Origin: Yamagishiella unicocca
Lineage: Eukaryota > Chlorophyta > Chlorophyceae > Chlamydomonadales > Volvocaceae
Assembly: GCA_003116995.1 (NCBI GenBank)
Contig: BDSL01000057.1
Location: 496,001-560,000 of the forward strand
DNA length: 64,000 bases
Direction: 5' to 3'
The notes beneath the pieces were generated by a model. The model was given only the letters and a program-made list of their open reading frames with translations, searched no databases and was not told the origin of the DNA. How positions within the stretch are numbered: position 1 is the first letter of the stretch; each line of letters starts with the position of its first letter. The translations under genes were made by a program, and so were the position numbers. Shown here piece after piece: positions 22,831-32,833 of this stretch.

Positions 22831-24148
22831 TAAAAAACCGGGCGGTTTCGAAGAGCGAGGGAGGGCGGGGCGTAGTTGTGCCCGGTTGGACGGTTGGGGC
22901 GGGATGGCCTGCAGGTACTGCGTAACTCACTGTTTGGTGTCGCGTTTCGAGTATGCTTTGTTGGTTGCGGCAGGTCGACCTGTGGGGCTGTGTCTGCAGT
23001 AGCAGTCGCTGATGGCGTATCGGCGGTGGACGAAGGGACGAGGCAAGGTCCATGCATCTAGTTGACAGGTCGGGTCACGGGTTTGGAGCCTTGCGCTTTG
23101 CAATGAAGAATGAGGGGCGGATGATCCAGGTCTACCCCCGTTCGCAACGAGCAATGAACCTAGGTGAGGATGCACGCCTCAGTGCGTGTCTGAAGGTGCC
23201 TGCCCGCAGGGGAACCCTCCCATCTCCCATATTCATGATGTTTTTGTCATTGAGGGGCAGCCTAAAACCTCCTGTTTACGATCGGCAGGGCTCAGAGGTA
23301 ATCTCTGGGTCGGCACGAGGAAAGCAGCAAGGAAAATGCTGTCGAGCGCTTTCTATTCCCCGTCACTGTTGCTTCACCCAGTCAGCCCCGACCAGCCCCG
23401 GTTAGTTCACTGGGACATACATAGGATGGAAGGTCACGCAGGTCACGCATTTCGATACCCGCCGCCGGTCTCCATGTCCGCTCATATACCGCTGCATGCC
23501 ATGCCCCAGCGAGATAATGCCTACCTGACATCTCGTCATGGCAGGGGCCCTCCGTCCTCTCCGTCCGTCTCCGTCTCAGTTTGCTTGCACAACCCAGCAG
23601 AGGCTGCGTAGCACTTCACCGTCGGACTGGGTTGCACGCACGCTGGTGTTGAATGGAAGGGGAGTGTATTCTCTGGTGAAGCAAGGTGGTGTCCATCTTG
23701 GACGTCAAGGGACAAACGGCAACACTGCCACAGTGTCAGTATACGGCACATGGATGTTAACGGCGCAGGAAGCACGGAGGCGCAAGATCAAACGATAGAT
23801 TCCTAGTATTTTCTATGAGCCGCATGGTACGAATATATGTTTATCGTAGTCTTGAGTTTCCGCATACCGATACCCAAAGAGCGATGTTACGGTAGTTCCG
23901 AGTTTTTGCGTACCAGATACCTAATGTTTTGTTTTTTGGCCACATCAGAGGCAAATACGTTTGATTCGCTACGCGAATGGCAACATCGCGGCTGCCCGAC
24001 CGCGCCGTGCATGTTTTCTTCTTGCGCGAACTCGCCAAGGAAAAGGTTCCCCCCGCGAGTTCTGGTTGCCTTGGCGAATTGAAAACATTCCAGGTTAGCT
24101 ATCAGCTGACAGCACATGGGAACCGAACCGGAAGGATAGCGGTTGTTA
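20558..24148 (+). repeat. Segmental duplication, copy 2
   Basis: This is the partner of 10172-14857. The left junction falls inside kinase exon 7 at CCCGTGGAG, directly after the 300-bp repeat array. The right junction is near 24148, about 140 bp before the start codon of the TIR-like gene. It lacks the 0.85-kb insertion and one 71-bp repeat unit found in copy 1. The few substitutions indicate a recent duplication. Confidence 0.92.
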
Positions 24149-24291
24149 CGGGCGAGCGTCGGAAAACCAAACCTGTACGCAAACTTCTGCCCATTACCTC
24201 ATTGATATGAGATGCAGCTATTCATTTAACTGTGCGGCGTTTACGGCGCAGAGTTTTTTACGCTTGGCGTTCTGCGCGCTTACTTCGGAAC
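22831..24291. other. Non-coding flank carried by the duplication, and 5' region of the TIR-like gene
   Basis: 22831-24148 repeats 13552-14857 almost base for base; because it is non-coding in both places, the open frames it contains should be ignored. From 24149 to 24291 the sequence is unique, AT-richer, and must contain the promoter and leader of the gene starting at 24292. I see no clear TATA box. Confidence 0.5.
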
Positions 24292-25532
24292 ATGTCGCAG
24301 GTGGTCAAGCAATATGTACAGCCGTCCACTGCGAAATTCAAGATGAACTTCGTCGAATGCCTTTACCAGGGCCGACTGGGGGAGCACCAGCCCAAGTGGT
24401 GCCTGGGCGGTACGCTGAGTAACGTACCGGGCACCCCGCGTGCCATTGGCCCCACCACCTACTTCGTCAGCCATGCTTGGAGCTACACCTTCTCTGCCCT
24501 TATTGCACTCGTGGAGATGCATTACGCGAGCCTGCCCGAAACCGACAAGGGCAAGACGTTCATCCCCGTCTTCTATTGGGTGGGTGGGCGTCGTCATATG
24601 TTGCTTCCTATCGAGGCTACGGTCTCAAAGCTACCCTATGCATGGCGCTCTCTCTCTATTCGTCTCGCCCCCACACGTGTGGTAGCCAGCGATTTTGCCT
24701 AGTTCGGTGGCTCCTGCTCCTGCTCAACATTGCTACTGCCGTCGCTCCTGCTGCTGCTGAACACTGCTACTGCCGCCGCAGGTAGATATCCTGGCGGTCA
24801 CGCAGCACTTCACCGGCAAATTCACCGACCACCCCGACAGCGACTTTCCTGGTGGGTGGGCGAACCCAAGGTGGCTGCTGTGGCTGCCGGTCCCGTCTGC
24901 CGCTTGCCGGTATCCGCCGTGCCCTTCGTCCTAACTGACACTTCTCAGCCTAAATTCGTTGGCACTCTCAAATCGCTTTGATTTTGTTCAACACACCTAC
25001 CGGCCGGCCGGCCGGCCTACCGCCTGCACGCCAGATTGCATGCCGGCCTGCATGCCGGCCTGCCGGCCGGCGTGCTGCCTGAGTCCGGTCGTTCACCCGG
25101 TCACCTTCCACCGGGCTCCCCACCCCATCCCAGGGGTCATCCGCACCTCCAAGGCCGTCCTGTTCACCATGTACCCCTGGCGATCACCGATAGCACCTAC
25201 CCGGGTGTGGTGCCTCTTCGAGGCCCTCACCGCAGTGGAGAGCGAGGGTGGGTCATGGGGACGCGGCAGGGCCAGCGCACGCGATTTCGGAAGGGCAGGA
25301 TACGGTGCACTGCTGCACAGGCGAGTGGTAAGATAACGGTACAGGCGGACAGGTACCTAAGGCCAAGCGGCGTGCACAGACCGTTGCGCGGCCGCCGGCT
25401 ACATAATTGGACTTCTGGCTTCTCGTGGACCCAGTCTGGGCTTCTTTCGGTAACTATTGGCGCCCCGCACTGACTCCGGATTCCTCGGTCTCCTCGCGCT
25501 ACGTATACTTCGCGGCTCAGCTCAGCATTTAT

Positions 25533-25575
<43 letters not shown>

Positions 25576-28500
25576 ACACACCCACCCGCCCGCCCACCTG
25601 CCCAACCAACCAACCAACCAACCAACCAACCAACCAACCAACCAACCAACCAACCAACCAACCAACTCAACTTCCTCCCACGACCGGCCCGCCACCTCTT
25701 TGCCTGCTGGGGCGGCTGCCGCGCCCGTCTCCCAACCCGCCGTACCGCCCAGGTGTGGAGCTGGAGGTGCTCCTCGATACGCAGGGCAGCAAGGACACTG
25801 CCCTACAGACGGTGCTCACAGTGGCCTCCTCCGTCGACGTGCGGTCCGCGCAGGTGGGCGCGTAGGAAGGAACCACGTGCAGTGGGTTGCCACAGCGGGG
25901 CGCTTCTGCATGCTTCTTACTTTGTATGTTTGTTACTTTCATCGCTGAATTTGGGTTGCCTGGAAACCCTGGACGCCTGATGAGGCATCCGCGCCTTCAA
26001 CAAGGCAACCACGTGTCGCAGGTGCTTGTGTGACTCATGTACGGCGTCCAACAACAGCCCACCAACATGACCAGCGGGTCGTTGTGACGGCGGTAGTGAG
26101 TGTGTACGGCCCTCTCATCTTCTCCCCCGGCAGGCAACAGTGGCTGCCGACAAGTCCTTCATCATGGGTCGCATCCGGGACGGAGTGGGAGTAGAGGCCT
26201 TCAACTCGGTCCTCCGCAAGCGGCTGAGGGTGCGTCCATACACCACGTACCGCGCACACGCTCTGCTCCGCGTCGATCCTGGCGCAAACATGCTTTGATG
26301 ATTCCATGGGGGCCGGAGGGGAGTGTGCGGAGGGGGTTAGGCCTGCCGCATGCTCACTTGGCGGATTGCGCAACAGCAATGCAAAGCCGTTGGATCGGTT
26401 GGGCCTAACGGAGTTGGTTTCATCCTGGCAGCGCACAGGTGGTCTTAACACCAGTGGTCCTAACACCGGTGGTCCTAACACCAGTGGTCCTAACACCGGT
26501 GGTCTTAACACCGGTGGTCCTAACACCGGTGGCCTAAGCCGAGTTTCTTGCTCGGACTTAACTTTGAACCCTGTCCTTCTCGTGAGACCTAAGGTCCTCA
26601 GGGTTTGCATCACCCTCGGTACGTGTCCTTCACCCTGTTTTGCTATCGAGCAGGTGGCTTTAATGTCGGTTGCCTTCAAGAAGGCAACCGCCAACCGTGA
26701 CAGTGACGCGCTGGTGCAACTAGTTAAGGTATAGCAAGTTGGCGACCCGCGGGTCTTGTCCTTCGGTCGAGTGGGGTCCGTCGCCGTTCATGCGGATCGC
26801 GCCCATGCGGCCCGCATGATCTCTCCTCAACGTTCTTTCCCCTTTCCCACATCTCCGTCGTACTGGCCGCACCCTGCCCCGCCCCTTTCCCCGCCCTTGC
26901 CACGTACGTTACCGACCTCCGAAACCAAGGGGGGCGGCGCTCGCAGTCCCGACGGCACCCTGGACGTGCTCCAGGCGATACCGTACGGCACGGTGGATCA
27001 CGTGGCTTCGCTCCTGGGCGGGCTTACCTCGAGCAACATCCCGCGTAGGCTGGTGCTGGCTGGCAACGACGCCGGCCTGATTTCCGAGTATACGGGCATC
27101 TATTTCTCCAACACTCCTATCTGGGTATACATGCCGCTTCCGGGCAAGGTGCTGGCAGCGGTTGGCAAGCTGCTGCTGGGTCAAACTGGCGGCGGAAGCG
27201 CCGCCGAGAAAGGCGCGGGCGCCGTCGGCAGTAGCAGGATGGCTGTCGGCGCCGGGAGGGTCTCCGGAACCGGCAGTAGCAGGCTGATTGGGGGCGTTGG
27301 CGCTAGGAACGCGCCCCAGGACGGTGGCGGGGAGAAGGATTTCGCCAGCAACGCCGGCGTTGCGCTTGGCGGCAGCGGCGGCACTGGTCTGCAGGAGCTG
27401 TGGCTCAGCACCGGGCCATTGTACGACCGGTACGTGTCGTACCGGCCGGCGTGGGCTTCGAAGGAGTACAGTACGCCCGAGGAGGACCACCTGAAGGGTG
27501 CCGTGGATCCGGCCTGGAACCGGCGGGAGTTGGAGCTGCAAAGGACGGTCCCCGACTTTAGAAGCCAATGGCACCAGTACTTCAAAGAGCACCAGGATAA
27601 GTGGAAGGCAGGCCAGCTTTCCAAGGTTCAGGCCGCCGCTGAGGTGCGCGAGGCGGCGGAGCGGCCCTCCAAGGTGAAGCAGGAGCTCAAGGAACGAACG
27701 GAGCTGTGGTCAGGTCTGGCGGCCACCTCGACCCTGACCTTCCTGGGCCTACATCGGGGCATGTTGTCATCGATGGACGTGGCGGCGCTGGGGCGGGCAC
27801 TGCGGCAAAACCGGACGATGCGAGTCCTGCAGGTGGGTGTGTTAGGGTTTTCCGGCTCCTGCGGCAAGGCTGCTGGTTAGGCCACCGTACCTGTATGTTC
27901 GGGTCGAGTACGATTTGTTATCGGTAGGTCCGCCCAAAGAAGGAAATCCTGCCCTAGGAGTGCAGGGGCGAGTGGCTTTACATTAGCCTGCAGCCCGTAG
28001 CCCGCATACATGTTCAGTTATTTGTCTGTATATGTGCGCGTGTGCGTTAATGTATACGTGTGTATGTGTGTATGTTTATCTGCGACCAGGTGTGCAACGT
28101 GGAACCCGAGGAGGACTACGTCGGCGGTAGCGCCGCCATGTCGAAGGACCTCCTGGCGGCGGGGCTGGGCAGCCGCTCGATGGAGCGGCTGCTGCTGACT
28201 CCGGTGCGGCCGGCGCTGCTGGATGCGGTGGTGGTGCCGGGGGCAGCGGCGTGGGACATGGGCGGCGGCGCGGCGCTGCAGGAGCTGGCGCTGGCGCCGA
28301 TGTGCGTGAGGGCATGAGGGCGTGGGGTGGGATACCGAGGAAGAGCCATACATCAACACAAGGGAAGAGGAATGAAAGACCAGTGGGGACCGGCTTGAGG
28401 GTGCCTGCAGGAAGTAATGGGTCCAGGGGGGGCCTTCAGCGGCGCTGACGGGGGCCTCCAGTACGGCTATTGCCTCAATGGTAACCCCCGCAGGCTGCCG

Positions 28501-30343
28501 GAACCCGCCCATGCGTGCGGGGCAAACGCCATCTCCCCACAACCCGTTTTCCGCACTCCCACATCACCCGTCCGTCCCCAACCCCTGCGTGCATGTACGG
28601 CACGACCCAACCCGTGCTTGCATATACTGCACGACCCAACCCGTGCTTGCATGTACGGCACGCTGCGCAGTGCGCTGTCTCCGCGCGCCGTGAAGCAGCT
28701 GGCGGAGCTGCTGGCCTCCATGCCCGCGCTCAAGGCCGGAGTGGTGGACGTGCGCAAGGCGGGGCCGCGCGCCCCGCTGCCGAGAGGGGATTACAAGGTC
28801 TCCCCTCGCTATCAGCGGTCCGAGAGGGCGACCAGCGACCCGCCGTGGTCCGAGGAGCTCCAGGGGTCTGACCTGGCGGCGGTGATGAAGGTGTGCGCTA
28901 CGGCGGCTGCCTCACTCGGTGCTGCTGGCAGGGGGCAGGGGGCGGGGGCCGGGTCCCTGGGGCCTTGGGCTGGGGGCTGGGTAATAAGCCCTTGATCCTT
29001 TAACGCTATGTACCTGGTCGAGGTGGCAAATTGACCGTGCCATATTGCGCGCTTCGCCTTTTTGGCGTTAAATTTGCGGCCTTCGCGGCAGCTGTGGAGG
29101 TCTGAGCTCCTGCACGTGGTGTCTGGTGGCTCCCCAGTCAGGCAAAGCACGTGGCAAGCAGCGACAAATACAGTAGTACCTGGATTACGCGGTCCGGCGG
29201 TACGGCAGATCGCCGCAGATCCCCATTCCTCACCCTCCCTGGACCCCGCCCCACCCCCACTGCCCTGCCGGGCCGCAGCTCCGCGCCTCCTGCGGTGCTG
29301 GTTCCGGAGCCGCGGCCGCGGCTCCCTTTGTCGCGGCCCTGACGCATTTCCTGGCGGCCAACGCCGGCGCCGGCGCCGTGGCCGCGCACGAAGCCAAGGA
29401 CGCGGCCTTGGTGAAGGAGGCGGAGAAGTACATGGCCGAAAATGAGGAGCTCTTGCTGCACGCTTTGCAGGTGCGGAGTAGTGGCGCGACGCGCATGTGC
29501 TTGCCGTACATTGTTAGTTGGCGGTTGCTGGTCCAGGGAGGCAGGTAGCCCCGCAGACGATTATAACGGTCAAGTTTTTATGGGCCATGTTTTTATTATG
29601 CAGGGCAGCATACTGTGTTTCCGCAAAATGCCCGAGTATTAGTGCCTTGCGCGTCTGGTTCCTAGTACCGGGCTGTCGGGGTTGCTTGCGCTTGGTGGGT
29701 GAGGCCGGAAGGGGTAGGTTCAGCCCAGTCATTCTAGGTGAGGTTGGTCTTCCTTGGCTGCGGTCGCGTACTCCGCAGTGGGGGTGTTGCATGGCACGCG
29801 CTAGGAGCGAGCATCACCACCTGACGGCCGAACATCGGCTGCTGAGGTGAAGTTAGGTCAGGCCTTCTAGGCCTGGGTGAGTGGCAGAGGCCTGGCGAGA
29901 ACCAGTAATTTGGGTGTGGATGTACGGCGGGCCAGTGGGGTCGTTTCGTTGCGCCCACCCACTCCAGCACATGCACGCAGACCCACGCAGGCCCACAGCA
30001 CACAACCACCCACACAACCACCCACACAACCACCCACGCAACCGCCCACACAACCACCCACGTGACCACCCACAAAAGCACCCACGCAACCACCCACCCA
30101 CGCAAGCAGGCGGCTCCCGCCGAGTACGCCAAGAAAGCGCGGGAGCTCCTGCCATTCCCTGGAGCGCGTCCAGCGGCTGCAACCAGCGCTCTGGACGACA
30201 GCGATGGCAGCGAAGACACAGACCATGACCGCGTGCAGGTCAGCAGCAAATTTACCTCCCTTAGCATGCGATCGGAGCTCCGGAAGCTGCTGCCCAAGCA
30301 GACCGCGAAGTTCCCGGGTAGCGACAGCAGCGACGGCGAGTAG
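24292..30343 (+). CDS. TIR-like domain protein with C-terminal leucine-rich repeats
   Basis: Eleven exons are proposed: 24292-24579, 24782-24851, 25134-25247, 25753-25853, 26134-26229, 26654-26728, about 26975-27832, 28090-28301, 28671-28890, 29279-29470 and 30110-30343, giving about 820 residues. All junctions keep phase; the start of exon 7 is the weakest (a better-looking acceptor at 26946 is out of frame). Residues 56-152 read TYFVSHAW, then YWVDILAVTQH, then YPWRSPIAPTRVWCLFEAL, the order of motifs in the TIR-like domain common in algal and protist multidomain proteins. The middle (about 250-400) is unrecognised, with a Gly/Ser-rich loop. Residues about 490-680 look like ribonuclease-inhibitor-type leucine-rich repeats (LTFLGLHRG, ALGRALRQN, LQELALAP, LAELLASMPAL). 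The C-terminus is acidic/Ser-rich. I see no NB-ARC or NACHT ATPase, so it is not a standard NLR. A sensing or scaffold role is inference. Confidence 0.75.
25535..25665. repeat. (CA)n followed by (CCAA)n microsatellites in an intron
   Basis: A CA tract (25535-25573) passes through CCCA-type variants into about 16 CCAA units (25601-25665) in the third intron of the TIR-like gene. The tract forms the upstream part of the pyrimidine-rich region before the exon at 25753. Confidence 0.95.
26438..26534. repeat. 15-bp GGTGGTCCTAACACC minisatellite in an intron
   Basis: Six to seven units of 15 bp, alternating CCT/CTT and CCGG/CCAG variants, lie in the fifth intron of the TIR-like gene. The unit length is a multiple of three, so the array reads as an open Asn/Thr/Gly repeat, but its flanks do not join the exon frame. 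Confidence 0.9.
28570..28670. repeat. About 31-bp tandem repeat before an exon
   Basis: The block GTACGGCACGACCCAACCCG and its trailing TGCTTGCATATA/TGCTTGCATGTA occur two to three times, ending directly at the acceptor of the LRR exon that starts at 28671. The repeat therefore supplies the polypyrimidine/acceptor context. Confidence 0.75.
30000..30109. repeat. 12-bp CCACCCACACAA repeat before the last exon
   Basis: About eight imperfect units run up to the GCAAGCAG acceptor of the last exon of the TIR-like gene. As at 28570-28670, the simple repeat forms the 3' end of the intron. Confidence 0.85.
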
Positions 30344-32833
30344 GAGGAAGGCGAGGGGGACAAGCAGAGGCGGAGGGGAGGCCCACCGCTACACGCGGGA
30401 TGGGGTTCCTTCAGCAGTTGAGAGACGTACCGGTATTGGTTAATTGGAGGAACTGAACGTTAGGCCCGGGAGGCCAGAATTGAATGTTTACGCCCGGCAT
30501 TGTGGCTTGGGAATGCTGGCCCACACTGGTATCGTACTTTTCGTACGTGCAGCGCCGGGTTTTAGGCTGCCAGTGGCGTCTCGCCCCGGCAGGCAGTGCG
30601 CGCGATTTGAATTCCTTGGTGCACCGTGATGATGACTCATAAAGAAACGAACTGAGAAGTAGCTTGCTGTCATTCGCAGCGCCGTGCGGTATGTCGTTTA
30701 AATTTGTGTTGACTGATCACCCACGTGTGCGTGTTTTGAACACTGGGGTTGTCGATGCCGGTGTCTGGCGCCTAACCCATTTCAGAAAACAACGGTAGTA
30801 CAACCGCGCTGTGAACTGTTTTGTATTGCGCATTGCGTATTGGTGCCACTGTAGCAGCGTGCACGCCAACACACAAGCGACAGCAACGTGGGTGTGGACA
30901 TATCTGCACCTGCAGCGAATGCGACGTTGGTGGTAGCGACTGGCGGCAACTGGTGCCGTACAGTTGAGTGTGCCGGGTTTCCTGCCTTGCTAGCCATCAG
31001 GGGTCGGCCCGGAACGTGTCGCTCGACACGATAATGTGTTTTCGCATGTTCAATTGGGATTTTGAATGTCCGCTGAACCTCAAGTAACATGCTCTTATAA
31101 GTTGGATGTGCCGGGTTTCCTGCCTTGCTAGTCATCAGGGGCCGTCCCCGAACGTGGCGCTCGACGCGATAACGTGTTTTCGTATGCTCAATTGGCATTT
31201 CGTCTGTCTGCTGAACCTCAAGTAGCCTGCTCTGATAGCTGCGAGATCTTCGCGCGGGTGGAATCCACGTGTACTGTGCCGTACATGTGGTCCGTTTTCT
31301 GGTTGCTCTCTGACGCCCATCCCCATTGGGCGGACATGGGTGTGTCTTTGTACCGAGGCATAGCCTCGGTAATGCCTCGGTAACGAGCTGTGTGCACCCA
31401 CTGACCGGTGCTTTTCCCCTCTTTGGTTGCTATGCTTCCTTAGTGAGGTATTATTATTATAGTATTATGGTAGTGGGGTATGTATCCCAGCTCTACAACC
31501 CTGCCCCGGCCAACCTGATCCTTCTGTGCCCTGGTCATGTTCAGATATGCGATAGCAAATGCTTTACTCAGCTGCCTTGTTAGCACGGTAGGCTATGCTT
31601 GTAAGGCGCAACGAACATCGCGCTGGTAAATGACGAGGATCGGCGGCCAGCCGCACCGTACATCCATAATGTCGGTTAGGATTTGGACGAGTGCTGCAGG
31701 CGTTGCGTCACATGGCGGTTAGCACTGGTGTCGCGTCGGCGGTTGGTCTGGCACACGGGCGGGTCTAGAACATGAAGGGCTTCAGGTGTGCCTTTGGCAG
31801 TGACTGGCGCCAACAGTTTCGCTAGCAGCCACTTTCTGCTTTACATATGTAATGCGAAGACACATCCCCGCCGATTCGAGGTTCTCAAGCACCTCCCCTG
31901 CACGACAGCCCAGTGAAGCGCCAGCATCAGTGCCCGCCCTCTCCTGCTGCCGACCCCGACTGCCAACTGACAGCTGCTGCAGCGCTAGCTGCTCCACTAC
32001 GGTGTGTCGACGTCCTATGTATGCGGCATCTGCCCATTGTGCAATGCTCCTCACACGTCCTCACATCACAGCGGTGGGGCAGCAACGACTTGCGCAGCAG
32101 CGGCGCTTCTCGGTGTTCACTGGATCCCTCCAGTTGAGCAATATTAACCTTCCAAGCATTTCAACCATAGGAAAATATCATTTGGAAGCACCATACGAGA
32201 ACTATTCAACAAAATAAATCTTGGTGGTTCGGCCCTCAGTATCGGAGCGTTGGCAACGGGACCTACCATTAGGGATCTGCGCCCTGCCACACTCCCTCAA
32301 GCTCAAATCGTCTCCCCCATTTCCGTCAATCAGATTACGCAGTCCCACGCCCCACGAATCCATGCTGCCGTGCATTTGGCGCTCGGAACGACCCCCCTGA
32401 CACCGCTACATGCCGCCGTACTCGAAATAGATACGCAGGGACAACAGCAGCAAGCGAGCAACCGCCATGCTAACTGACTCAACTGACCCGCCTCAAAAAC
32501 TGCGCGGCGTCTCTGCCATGCTGGGCCCGAAACGCGCATCGCCTTACCAACGGTGTCGTACTACCGGCGCCGTACTAACTTGATATCACACGCAATGCAA
32601 TAAAGCTTGATAATGCACGTCAGTCACGTCGTGGTCCCCGGTCGGCCCTGTTGCACGCCGAGCAAAACTCAAACCATCACAGAGTGTCACAGCGCAACGG
32701 GTATGATTGCCTAAAGCAGAGGCTGTGGCTTGTTGCAGTTCAGTTTTCATCACACTCAGCGATGTTGCGCCAACACCGCTTGACGGGGTGGTGAGATGCG
32801 ACATAAACCCTAAATAACGAGACCACCTAATCA
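30344..32833. other. Intergenic region, no resolved gene
   Basis: Between the stop of the TIR-like gene and the carrier gene on the other strand I find no supported exon chain. The region is comparatively AT-rich and contains the 138-bp duplication at 30963-31240. Short open frames occur at 31782-32054 (-) and 31852-32217 (+) without a domain I can defend. Confidence 0.45.
30963..31240 (-). repeat. 138-bp tandem duplication, open in frame on the minus strand
   Basis: Two units of 138 bp (30963 and 31101) share TGTGCCGGGTTTCCTGCCTT and GCTGAACCTCAAGTA. The period equals 46 codons, and on the minus strand both units remain open in one frame, each containing YRVERHV and SKAGNPAH. The frame spans 30782-31198 and begins with an ATG. 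It could be a small repeat protein or a chance frame over a repeat; no family is recognised. Confidence 0.6.

Noticed and set aside
31782..32054. Possible tyrosine recombinase fragment (minus strand, GCRAGEVLENLE)
   Set aside because: The resemblance is a dozen residues and the catalytic Arg-His-Tyr set is not visible.
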